Made by a program: the position numbers and the translations under genes. A stretch of 64,000 nt of DNA from Geminicoccaceae bacterium SCSIO 64248. Its GTDB lineage: Bacteria > Pseudomonadota > Alphaproteobacteria > Geminicoccales > Geminicoccaceae. The stretch spans positions 278,287 through 342,286 of the forward strand of contig CP122394.1 in assembly GCA_029814805.1 (NCBI GenBank). The letters are read 5' to 3'. Below, piece after piece: positions 51,240 through 59,714 of this stretch. Position 1 is the first letter of the stretch. The number at the start of each line of letters is the position of its first letter. Under the pieces are notes generated by a model that worked only from the letters and a program-made list of their open reading frames with translations, searched no databases and was not told where the DNA came from.

Positions 51240-52172
51240 TCAGGCAGCGCGCGTCGCGGCTTCGCCGTACGGCTGCAGGCTGTGGAGGTAATCGACGGCC
51301 TGTTCGGCCAGGGTCGCGGCCTTGAAGATGACCGGGTGGCTGGCTTTCATCAGCTCCAGCCAACCGGAAAGATAAGCGATGTGCTCGTCACGAGGATCTG
51401 GGGCCACACCCAGATCGGCAGCAAGAAAGCAAGCGACAAGTTCGGCAACAAGTTCCTCGGCTCCATGATGCTGACCTTGCCAGTATTGAGCACTATAGTC
51501 ACGCTCCAAACGGCCATTACCACGAGTCCAATGGCCGATTTCATGGGCGAGCGTGCCGTAATACGCTTCGGCATCGTCGAACGCGCCCAAGGGCGGCATG
51601 CGGATCAGGTCAAGCGCCGGGATGTAGCAGGCGACGTCGCCCCCCTCCTCGATCCGGGCGCCGGTGGCGGCGAAGAACCGCTCGGCGGCTTCGATCCGGG
51701 CGTGGGCGGCCAAGGGCCGCTCGGGCACGTCGAACCTCTCGGCCAGTCCGTCGATCTGCTCGAGATTGAAGACACGGTAGCCCTTGTAATAGCGGCGGGT
51801 CACGGTGACGTCCTCGCCGGTCGCCTCTTCGTGCTCGGTCTTCTCGAAGGTTCCGGCCTTGACCACGAGCGTGCTCGTCTCGCCCTTGCGTACCTGGCCG
51901 CCCAGCTCGGCTGCCTGGCGATAGGTCATCCACACGGGCGCGCTGTAGCCCGCGAGCGTCGCCTGCAACCACAAGAGGAGGCAATTGATCCCGCGATACG
52001 GCACGAGGTTGTGCCGCAACGGCCGTGTGATCGCGCCGGCCGGGTGGCCGGATTGCCAGGGCTGGCGCCAGGGTGGCGTGCCCTGCTCGAGCTGGCCGAC
52101 GATCGCCTGGGTGATCTCGGCATGGACGTCGCGGCGCGGGGTCGCGCGCCTGGGCTGGCTCCGCTGTGCCAT
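51240..52172 (-). CDS. ardC: ArdC-family anti-restriction protein
   Basis: 310 residues from the ATG at 52172 with GGAGG upstream. N-terminal ssDNA-binding domain (DVHAEITQAIVGQLEQGTPP; YRGINCLLLWL) and C-terminal metallopeptidase-like domain with HEIGHWTRGNGR. ArdC protects incoming plasmid DNA against restriction (family knowledge). Orientation puts the transferred strand as its template, and a GA-rich leader motif shared with the methylase/helicase and the second ParB-like gene lies 79 nt upstream. Confidence 0.92.
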   Translation of the reverse strand: MAQRSQPRRATPRRDVHAEITQAIVGQLEQGTPPWRQPWQSGHPAGAITRPLRHNLVPYRGINCLLLWLQATLAGYSAPVWMTYRQAAELGGQVRKGETSTLVVKAGTFEKTEHEEATGEDVTVTRRYYKGYRVFNLEQIDGLAERFDVPERPLAAHARIEAAERFFAATGARIEEGGDVACYIPALDLIRMPPLGAFDDAEAYYGTLAHEIGHWTRGNGRLERDYSAQYWQGQHHGAEELVAELVACFLAADLGVAPDPRDEHIAYLSGWLELMKASHPVIFKAATLAEQAVDYLHSLQPYGEAATRAA

Positions 52173-52250
52173 CGGGGGCCTCCGGCAAGGACGGTGACTT
52201 CGCCGGAAGCGTGCTCTCTCCAACGGCTCCGGCTTCCCTGCCTGCCGGCA

Positions 52251-52263
52251 GCCCTCTCCCTCT
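52251..52263 (-). promoter_or_regulatory. GA-rich leader motif, copy 1 (ardC)
   Basis: Plus strand GCCCTCTCCCTCT; on the gene strand AGAGGGAGAGGGC. Also at 59243 and, with one change, at 61990. Each lies 71-83 nt before a start codon and is followed by a second GAGAGAG block and a hairpin. Confidence 0.55.
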
Positions 52264-52593
52264 AGGACGGCCCGGTCGCCGATGGCGGTACACGTGCCAC
52301 TCGTCCTGTGCCGAGAAGGACATTTCCTGATTGTTGATTTTTGGGTAAAAAGAACCTCGCCGGCGGTAGGGAGGCCGCGACCGACGAGGCTTGAAATGAA
52401 GGCAGACACGATCGTCTCATGACAATGCCAGCCCGAATATCTCTATCAAACGTTGTGTGGATTGTCACGGCGAACAATTTCCTGGCTATATTTGCCTGGT
52501 AGGACTGCAGGCGTTCGGGATGCGGCTGTGACACGGCCCGCAGCCGGAGCCTCATGCCGGGACGCGCGATCCCGGCATTAGCGATAGCGGCGC
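52264..52593. other. Intergenic stretch between ardC leader and DUF2493 gene
   Basis: About 330 bases. A GC hairpin-like segment around 52351-52388 probably ends transcription of the DUF2493 gene. The part 52410-52500 is AT-rich and may hold the ardC promoter. No gene seen. Confidence 0.45.
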
Positions 52594-53523
52594 TTACGCG
52601 CCGCCCGTGCCGAAGCGTTGAACCGGGATGCCGAGCTTGCGGGCCTTGTCGGCCAGGTTGTCGTTGATGCCGTTGCCCGGGAAGTGCAGCAGGCCCTTGG
52701 GCATCACGGCCAGGATGGCGTCGTTGCGCTTGAACGGCGCGGCGCGACCATGGCGGTTCCAGTCCGGCGCGAAGCCGATCTGCGGCACGCTGCGGTTGGT
52801 GGCCCAGAGGGCTGCGATGTGCTCGGCGCCCTTGGGCGACTTGCCGTGGATCAGCACCATGTCGGGGTATTTGGCGTGGACGGCGTCGAGCTTGGCCCAG
52901 ACCAGGCGATGGTCGGTATAGTCGAGGCCGCCGGTGACGGCGATCTTGGGGCCGGGCGGCAGCAGCGTCTCCTGGTCGGCGCGACGCCTTGCGGCGACGT
53001 AGTCGCGGCTGTCGATCATGGTCGCGGTGAGATTGCGATGGTTGACGCTCGAGCCGGAGCGCGGGAACCACGCCTGGCCGGTGTGGCTCTCGTACTGCGC
53101 GGCGGCCTCGTCGCGCATCAGCTCGAAGACCTCCTGGCGCTCCAGGTGGGTCTTGCCTTCGGCGATCAGGCGCTCGAGCTCGACCGACTTGACCTCGCTG
53201 CCGTCCTGTTCCTCCTGCGCGCGCTTTTGCGCCTGGACGTTGTCGTCGAGCTCGCGATCGATCCGCTTGGCGGTGCGATGGAAGACGTTGACGGCCGACC
53301 AGAGCAGATCGTCGAGGTCGGGCTCGATGCGGGTCTCGCCGAGGGCGCCGGTGAGGATGTCGAAGATGTCGGCAATGGCGGCGACGGCGTCGCGGGCCAC
53401 GGGAAGCGGGCGGCTGTCGGGCTCGTCGGCGAAGGGGCGATAGCCGTATTGCTGCAGCTCGTCGAGAACGCGGGCGGTGGGGGAGGCGTCGTGGTGCTCC
53501 GGGGTGGTGTCGTGCTCGAACAT
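52594..53523 (-). CDS. DUF2493 (SLOG/YspA-like) domain protein
   Basis: 309 residues from the ATG at 53523. The C-terminal 120 residues hold the SLOG-type domain: KIAVTGGLDYTDHRLVWAKL, MVLIHGKSPKGAEHIAALWA and PFKRNDAILAVMPKGLLHFP. The N-terminal part is helical and charged. SLOG proteins bind nucleotide-derived ligands and often occur in defence or counter-defence contexts. Behind hairpin element C. Molecular role unknown. Confidence 0.88.
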   Translation of the reverse strand: MFEHDTTPEHHDASPTARVLDELQQYGYRPFADEPDSRPLPVARDAVAAIADIFDILTGALGETRIEPDLDDLLWSAVNVFHRTAKRIDRELDDNVQAQKRAQEEQDGSEVKSVELERLIAEGKTHLERQEVFELMRDEAAAQYESHTGQAWFPRSGSSVNHRNLTATMIDSRDYVAARRRADQETLLPPGPKIAVTGGLDYTDHRLVWAKLDAVHAKYPDMVLIHGKSPKGAEHIAALWATNRSVPQIGFAPDWNRHGRAAPFKRNDAILAVMPKGLLHFPGNGINDNLADKARKLGIPVQRFGTGGA

Positions 53524-53582
53524 CGGAGGCTTCCTTCGGCTGGGGCCGCGACCGCCGCGGCCTTCTGGCGTCGAAGCCCGCC

Positions 53583-53711
53583 AGCCGGCCGGCCGGGCAG
53601 CCCGAGCGGCAGCGAGGGCCGCCGATGGCGAGGCCCGTCTGTTTTGCTGCGCGAGGAAGGGCGCAGCCCGGGGAAAACAGTCGGGCGTCGCCATTGCCGG
53701 GCCGGCCGGCT
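53583..53711 (-). repeat. Large hairpin element, copy C (candidate ssDNA promoter)
   Basis: Outer arms AGCCGGCCGGCC (53583) and GGCCGGCCGGCT (53700); apical arms CTGTTTT (53639) and AAAACAG (53674). The apex GCGCGAGGAAGG (53649) and GGGGAAAA are the same as in copies A and B, while the stem bases differ but remain paired. It ends 60 nt before the DUF2493 start. Confidence 0.68.
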
Positions 53712-53818
53712 TGTGGGCCGATCGCCCTCTTGAAGGCCGAGGCGCGGCCTCTCGCGAAGGTGGGCCGGGTCCGATCGGGCCTGACGCTCCCGCCCGGTCC
53801 GACGCGCCTCCGTGCCGG

Positions 53819-54859
53819 CTACGCCGCTCGCGCGAGATAGCGGGTGACATCGTCCCCGACGAGCTGGAGCCGCAAGTGCCTGTGGAGGACGTCCGGGCCG
53901 AGCGCCTGCAGATCCTCGTTGAGATCGCCCAGCCGGGGCGAGAGGACCGCCGTCTCGATCCCGGCCGCCTGTGCCCGCTCGATCAGGCGATCGCGCGCGC
54001 CGTCGCCGGCGGAATCGTTGTCGCGCACGATGTAGAGACGGCGCAGGCTGTCCGGCAGGTTCAGGGCGGCGAGATGGGCGGCCGAGAGCGCGGCCGCGAT
54101 CGCCATGTCAGGCAGGAGCTCGCGCAGCGACAGGCAGGTCTCGATGCCCTCCCCGGCCGCCAGGACGTGATCCGGCCTGCCCAGGCGGACCGCGTTGCCG
54201 AGCAGCTGGCCCATCGCCTTGCGCGGCTCCGGGAGGGGCGCCTTGGCCGAGCCGTCCCGTGCGAGCCAGGTACGGTGCGCGCCCGTGACCCGTCCGCCGG
54301 GATCGGTGACGGCGGCGATCATCGCCGGCCAGGTCTCGGTCGGCCCGCCATCCTCCGGCCGGCGATAGCAGCGCGGGTGGAAGCGCAGGCTTTCGGTGCC
54401 GTGCAAGTTCGTGATGCCGCGGGCGCGCAGATAAGTCGCGACCGGCGTGCCGCCGATCGGCTGGGTCATGGCCAACAGCCGCCGGGCGGCCTCGACCGAG
54501 CCCGGCGCGGCGGACGATACCGACGGCCGATGCGCCTCGGGTTCCGGACGGTCATGCGGCAGGCGGAGGAAGGTCCGGGCCTCGCGCGCCGCTTCGGCGA
54601 AGTCGGCCAGGCCGAGCGCCTCGCGGATCACGTCGAGCAGGTCGCCATGCTCCCCGCTGGCGGCATCGGTCCACTTGCCGGCCACGCGGCCGGGACTGTC
54701 CGTCAGGCGGACATACATCGAGCGGCCGGGCGTGCCGCGCACGTCACCGACCTGCCAATAGGCGCCCTGGCGGCGGCCGTTCGGCAGATAGTGCCGGCAG
54801 ACCGCCTCGGCCTCGCGGCCGAGCGCACGGGCGAGACGGGAAGCATCGTGGCGAGACAT
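53819..54859 (-). CDS. Toprim-domain protein (plasmid primase-like)
   Basis: 346 residues from the ATG at 54859, which overlaps the preceding stop (TAATG). The N-terminal region contains YWQVGDVRGTPGRSMYVRL; the Toprim part has VLAAGEGIETCLSLRELLP (Glu) and RRLYIVRDNDSAGDGARDRL (Asp pair). No zinc-finger Cys cluster is seen, so it may be a helper or nuclease rather than a full primase. Early primer synthesis on the incoming strand is a fitting but unproven role. Confidence 0.85.
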   Translation of the reverse strand: MSRHDASRLARALGREAEAVCRHYLPNGRRQGAYWQVGDVRGTPGRSMYVRLTDSPGRVAGKWTDAASGEHGDLLDVIREALGLADFAEAAREARTFLRLPHDRPEPEAHRPSVSSAAPGSVEAARRLLAMTQPIGGTPVATYLRARGITNLHGTESLRFHPRCYRRPEDGGPTETWPAMIAAVTDPGGRVTGAHRTWLARDGSAKAPLPEPRKAMGQLLGNAVRLGRPDHVLAAGEGIETCLSLRELLPDMAIAAALSAAHLAALNLPDSLRRLYIVRDNDSAGDGARDRLIERAQAAGIETAVLSPRLGDLNEDLQALGPDVLHRHLRLQLVGDDVTRYLARAA

Positions 54860-57800
54860 TACGCGGCGCTCCGCTCCGAGATCCGCTCGATCGGATAGGT
54901 CTCGATCAGCTTGCCAAGTATAGCACGGCCGGACTCGTCCATCGGCACGAAAAACCGCAGACTCCATGAGATCATCTCGCTGAACAGACCGTAGCTGCGC
55001 AGGCGGTCGCGCATGGAATCGGTGAATCCGCACAGCTCGATACGATAGGCGCTCATGACGCGCACACGCCGCAGCTGGAGTCCTTCGGCGAGATTGAGGA
55101 TCGACTTGCCTTCGGTCAGGGCGGCGTAGGCCTCGTCCGGGGCGAGGCTGGCGGTCTCGGCTTCGGTCACGGTGGCCGCCCAGGCCGGCGAGACGCGCCG
55201 GCCGACGATGCGCTCGCCGTCATCGGTCTGCAGGCGGTAGACGCGGGTCGATTCCTGCGGCAGCCGCTTCCAGACCGGCAACAGCAGGCCGGAGACGACG
55301 TGGAGCACACCTTCGGCGAAGGTCGGCACATCGGCGACCTCGCGGTTCCAGGCCTCGGCGAACGCGTCGCGCTCGACCGCCTGCCAGCGGCTTTCGGTCA
55401 GGCTGTTGACCGGCAGGTTGCGGCTCTCCATCGGCCGGATCAGGCGGGCGCGGCGCTCGATCTCGCCGTCGTCGAGCATGAGCGACGGCGCGGCGATCTG
55501 CACGGCCGCACGGCCGGAACGCTCGTTGACCAGCATGCGGCCACCCTGCCGGGCGATGTGATCCCGGGCCTGGTCGAGCGTGGTCGGGTGGTTGCGCTGC
55601 CGCTCGGCGAGGGTGAGCAGGCGGGTCTCGGCTCCGGTCGCGGCATGGGTGTAGATCGTGGCCCGGCCGGTGACGACGAAGCTCTCGGCGGTCAGCGTCT
55701 CCAGGCCGCGATCGTAGGTGCCGCTCTCGATCGCCCCGGCGATCCGGGCCTCGAGCAGCTGCTCGAAGGCGGCGAACAGGACATTCTGCAAGGCGATGGT
55801 CAGCGCCAGGAGACGGTTGAGGAAGGTCGTGATCGGCGGCAGCTCGTCCTTCATCCCGTTGGCGTCCATCAGCTTCAAGCCGGTATTGGCCTCGAAGGTC
55901 TCGAGCGGGCAGCCGTCGATCCGGCCGCGGACGATCAGGTGATAGAGCTGGCGCAGCGCGTCGCGGGCATAGGGCGATTCGAGATTGTCCTCGGGCCGGA
56001 ACAGGCCCTGGCCGCCGGTCTGCCGCTGGCCGCGCGTGATCGCGCCCAGCGTGTCGAGCCGCCGGGCGATCGTGCTGAGAAAGCGCTTCTCGGCCTTGAC
56101 GTTGCTGGCGACCGGCCGGAACAGAGGCGGCTGCGCCTGGTTGGTCCGGTTGGTGCGCCCCAGGCCCTGGATCGCCATGTCGGCCTTCCAGCCGGGCTCG
56201 AGCAGGTAATGGACACGCAGGCGCCGGTTCCGCGCCGCCATGTCGGCGTGGTAGCTGCGGCCGGTGCCGCCGGCGTCGCTGAACACCAGGACCCGCTTGC
56301 GGTCGTCCATGAAGGCGGCGGTCTCGGCCAGGTTGGCGGACGCCGCCCGGTTCTCGACCATGAGACGGTCGCCCTGACGCACGATGCGGCGGGATCGGCC
56401 GGTCGCCTCCGCGACCGTGTCGGTGCCGAAACGCTGCACGATCTGGTCGAGCCCGCCGGGGATCGGCGGCAGCGACGCCAGGCGCTCGATCAGTTCGTCG
56501 CGCCGCGCGACCGCCTCGCGGCAGGCGACCGGCTGGCCGTCGCGGTAGACCGGGCGCGACATCAGGTTGCCCTCGTCGTCGGTGAACGGCTCGTGCAGCT
56601 GGGTCGGGAACGAGTGCGCGAGGTAGTCGAGAACGTACTCACGCGGCGTGATGTCCACGCGAACGTCGTTCCAGTCCTCGGTCGGGATCTCGGCGAGACG
56701 GCGCTCCATCAGCGCCTCGCCGGTCGACACGATCTGCACGACGGCGGCATGGCCGGCCTCGAGGTCGGCTTCGATCGACCGGATCAGGGTGGGCGTCTTC
56801 ATGCCGGTGACGAGATGGCCGAAGAAGCGCTGCTTGGCCGATTCGAAGGCGCTTCGCGCCGCGGCCTTGGCCCGCCGGTCCAGGGTCTGGCCTTCGCTCG
56901 TGACGCCGGCGGCCTCGAGCGCGGCGGCCAGATTGGTGTGGATCACGACGAAGGCCGCGGCGTAGGCGTCGTAGATGCGGACCTGGTCGTCGGTCAAAGC
57001 GTGCTCGACCAGCTCGTAGGCCACGCCGTCATAGGACAGCGAACGCGCGGTGTAGAGGCCGAGCGCGCGCAGGTCGCGCGCCAGGACCTCCATGGCCGCG
57101 ACGCCGCCGTCCTCGATCGCCTCGACGAAGTCGGAGCGGCTCGCGAACGGGAAGTCGTCGCCGCCCCACAGGCCGAGCCGCTGGGCATAGGCCAGGTTGT
57201 TGACGGTGGTGGCGCCGGTCGCCGAGACGTACAGCACGCGGGCCTCGGGCAGCGCGTGCTGCAGCCGGAGGCCGGCCCGGCCCTGCAGCGACGGCGCGAC
57301 ATCGCCGCGCTCGCTCTTGCCGCCGCCGGCGTTCTGCATGGCGTGGCTCTCGTCGAACACGACGATGCCGTCGAAATCGCTTCCCAGCCAGTCCACGATC
57401 TGGCGCACGCGCGACGCCTTGGCGCCGGAGGCATCGGACCGGAGGGTGGCGTAGGTCGTGAACAGGATGCCCTCGCGGAGCGCGATCGGCTTGCCCTGGG
57501 CGAAGCGCGACAGAGGTGTGACCAGCAGGCGTTCCATGCCGAGCGCCGACCAGTCGCGCTGGGCGTCCTCGATCAGCTTGTCCGACTTGCTGATCCAGAC
57601 CGCCTTGCGCCGCCCGCGCAGCCAGTGGTCGAGGATGATCCCGGCGGTCTGGCGGCCTTTGCCGGCGCCGGTGCCGTCGCCGAGCATGAAGCCGCGCCGG
57701 AAGCGCACGGTGTCCTCGGCCTCGTCGGTGGCGAGCGCGACGCGATCGAAGGTCTCGTCGACCGTCCAGGCGCCGGCCAGATGGCCCTCATGTGCCTCAC

Positions 57801-59160
57801 CGGCCATGATCACGGTCTCGAGCTGGGCGTCGGACAAGAGGCCGTCCGCGACCAGGCGCTCGGGCAGGAGCGGCCGGTAGGACGGTGTGGGCGGCGTGAC
57901 GCTCGCCATCGCGACCGACTGCACCAGCTGGGTCGGGTGCGCCTGGGCGCTCGGGATGGCGATCGTCTGCAGCGCGTAGGGTTCGTAGAGCGCCTCGCTC
58001 AGACGCACAGCTTCGGCCGGCCGCGCCGCGATCGTGTCGTAGGCGAGCGGAGTGCCCTCGGGCGCCAGGCTGGCGGGCAGCACCGGCCGTGCGCCCGTGC
58101 GCACGGACGACGTCCGGCCGGAACGGAGAGGGGGCGGGGATGCGACCGGCACGGCGGTCTCGGGCACCGCGAACGGCAGGCGCGGCGGCACATGGGTCCC
58201 GATCCAGGCCAGCAGCGTGGTCAGGTCCGGCGCCTTGCCCGGCGACTCCGGGAACACGCTTGGCGCCTCGGCCGGACGCTTGTCGATCACGGTCAGCCGA
58301 ACGTCGAAGGTCGTGCCGTGCCGGGCATAGACCGCACCGTCGATCGCGGCGGTGAACACCACCCTGCCCCGCTCCTGCAGGCGCCGCAACGCGTCGCGCG
58401 CGTCGGGACGGTCGGGCGCGAAGCTGGCGCCGGTGATCGTCACCAGGCGCCCCCCGTCGGTCAGCCGCTCCAGGGCCGAGCGGACATGACGGAACGTCGT
58501 GTCGGCCCGCCGGCCCGTGACGTTGACGCTCGCCGAGAACGGCGGGTTCATCAGCACGGCCGAGGGCACCAGGCCGGGGTCCAGGTGATCGTGGATCTGC
58601 GCCGCGTCGAACCGGGTCACGGCATGGGCCGGGAAGAGCGCTGCCAGCAGTTCGGCCCGCGTGGCGCCGATCTCGTTGAGGACCGGCGCGGCGCCGGCGA
58701 GCTCGGTCAGAACGGCGAGCAGGCCGGTGCCGGCCGAGGGCTCGAGCACACGGTCGTTCGGTGTGAGCGCCGCGGCGGTCAGCGCTGCCAAGCCGAGCGG
58801 CAGAGGCGTCGAGAATTGCTGCAGCGCCTGGCTCTCCTCCGAGCGGCGCGTGTGCGTCGGCAACAGACGCGCGAGCCGCTCGAACGCCGCGAGGCGCAGC
58901 GCCGGGGTGCCGGCCTTGCGGAACAGCGCCGGACCGTATTTGCGCAGGAACAAGACGGTCGCGACCTCGCCGGCCTCGTAGGCCGTCTTCCAGTCCCAGG
59001 CTCCGTCGGCGTCGGAGGCGACGAACGCGGTCTCCAGCGCGCCGCGCAGGGTCGCGGCGTCGACCGGACGGCCGCGTTCGAGATGCGTTTGCAGCTGATG
59101 GGCAGCCGAGAGGATGCCGAGCGCGCGCAGCCGCCCGGCCGATCCGCTGATCGGGGTCAT
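54859..59160 (-). CDS. Giant N6-methylase/strawberry-notch-type helicase fusion
   Basis: 1433 residues. The N-terminal methyltransferase has LEPSAGTGLLAV (SAM site, about residue 139) and VLMNPPFSASVNV (NPPF motif, about 204). The middle carries helicase motifs: LGDGTGAGKGRQTAGIILD and GIVVFDESHAMQNAGGGKS; motif VI QGLGRTNRTNQAQPPLF lies near residue 1000. This resembles DarB-type proteins that protect injected or transferred DNA from restriction (family knowledge). Length and all motifs look intact. It heads an operon with the Toprim gene. Confidence 0.9.
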   Translation of the reverse strand: MTPISGSAGRLRALGILSAAHQLQTHLERGRPVDAATLRGALETAFVASDADGAWDWKTAYEAGEVATVLFLRKYGPALFRKAGTPALRLAAFERLARLLPTHTRRSEESQALQQFSTPLPLGLAALTAAALTPNDRVLEPSAGTGLLAVLTELAGAAPVLNEIGATRAELLAALFPAHAVTRFDAAQIHDHLDPGLVPSAVLMNPPFSASVNVTGRRADTTFRHVRSALERLTDGGRLVTITGASFAPDRPDARDALRRLQERGRVVFTAAIDGAVYARHGTTFDVRLTVIDKRPAEAPSVFPESPGKAPDLTTLLAWIGTHVPPRLPFAVPETAVPVASPPPLRSGRTSSVRTGARPVLPASLAPEGTPLAYDTIAARPAEAVRLSEALYEPYALQTIAIPSAQAHPTQLVQSVAMASVTPPTPSYRPLLPERLVADGLLSDAQLETVIMAGEAHEGHLAGAWTVDETFDRVALATDEAEDTVRFRRGFMLGDGTGAGKGRQTAGIILDHWLRGRRKAVWISKSDKLIEDAQRDWSALGMERLLVTPLSRFAQGKPIALREGILFTTYATLRSDASGAKASRVRQIVDWLGSDFDGIVVFDESHAMQNAGGGKSERGDVAPSLQGRAGLRLQHALPEARVLYVSATGATTVNNLAYAQRLGLWGGDDFPFASRSDFVEAIEDGGVAAMEVLARDLRALGLYTARSLSYDGVAYELVEHALTDDQVRIYDAYAAAFVVIHTNLAAALEAAGVTSEGQTLDRRAKAAARSAFESAKQRFFGHLVTGMKTPTLIRSIEADLEAGHAAVVQIVSTGEALMERRLAEIPTEDWNDVRVDITPREYVLDYLAHSFPTQLHEPFTDDEGNLMSRPVYRDGQPVACREAVARRDELIERLASLPPIPGGLDQIVQRFGTDTVAEATGRSRRIVRQGDRLMVENRAASANLAETAAFMDDRKRVLVFSDAGGTGRSYHADMAARNRRLRVHYLLEPGWKADMAIQGLGRTNRTNQAQPPLFRPVASNVKAEKRFLSTIARRLDTLGAITRGQRQTGGQGLFRPEDNLESPYARDALRQLYHLIVRGRIDGCPLETFEANTGLKLMDANGMKDELPPITTFLNRLLALTIALQNVLFAAFEQLLEARIAGAIESGTYDRGLETLTAESFVVTGRATIYTHAATGAETRLLTLAERQRNHPTTLDQARDHIARQGGRMLVNERSGRAAVQIAAPSLMLDDGEIERRARLIRPMESRNLPVNSLTESRWQAVERDAFAEAWNREVADVPTFAEGVLHVVSGLLLPVWKRLPQESTRVYRLQTDDGERIVGRRVSPAWAATVTEAETASLAPDEAYAALTEGKSILNLAEGLQLRRVRVMSAYRIELCGFTDSMRDRLRSYGLFSEMISWSLRFFVPMDESGRAILGKLIETYPIERISERSAA

Positions 59161-59242
59161 GGGACACCTCGGGAGAGGGAAAGGGACACATCGGAGGGGC
59201 GGCCTCTCTCGGGGCTCCGCCCGTCCTCAGCTCGTCCCGGCC

Positions 59243-59255
59243 GCCCTCTCCCTCT
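59243..59255 (-). promoter_or_regulatory. GA-rich leader motif, copy 2 (methylase/helicase)
   Basis: Same 13-mer as at 52251 (plus strand GCCCTCTCCCTCT), 83 nt before the start at 59160, with a second GAGAGAG block and hairpin arms GGGCGG/CCGCCC between. Confidence 0.55.
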
Positions 59256-59714
59256 GCCTGGCCACGCGCCCTGCCCTGCGGCGCTATGCGTCCGGCTAGC
59301 GAGCGTCACGCTAGAGTCCGACGCGCCTGTCTCTTTGTACGCGAGATTCGCGTAGTATCGGTCCAAATGTCCCGGGAAAGCTCGGAAAAGCCTTGCTTCC
59401 GTGCCGCCATTGCAGGAGACAGGCTTTGGTCCCGACGACGATTAGGGCCGTCGTCGGGCTTCGACCGAATGGCCTCGCCGCTTGGTTGGGGCAACCGAGG
59501 TCCGGCGAGGCCATTCACCTCTACCCTAGCCGTTCCGTCCACCGAACGGTAGCATCACGGCCGTCATTCTCGCTTGGACCGTTTATCGTCCACGCCGAAG
59601 CGGCAGGCATCGGCGCGGCTCGCCAGTCCGCGCGTCGGTGCATTCCACCAGCGCCAGGTCGCCGTTCGCGGCGCAGAGGCGTCTGAAAATTGTCATTGAA
59701 GGCGGCCGGGATGC
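59256..59714. other. Intergenic region with two perfect large hairpins
   Basis: CCCGACGACG (59431) pairs with CGTCGTCGGG (59449). Next to it GAATGGCCTCGCCG (59467) pairs with CGGCGAGGCCATTC (59513), with inner arms CTTGGTTG and CAACCGAG, almost perfect. The sequence is unrelated to elements A-C but the size and place (upstream of a leading-region gene) are similar. No gene is supported in the region. Confidence 0.6.

Noticed and set aside
55300..59355. 1351-residue plus-strand open frame
   Set aside because: Exactly opposite the methylase/helicase gene, whose motifs are unmistakable; the reverse frame has only Arg/Gly/Gln-rich sequence.
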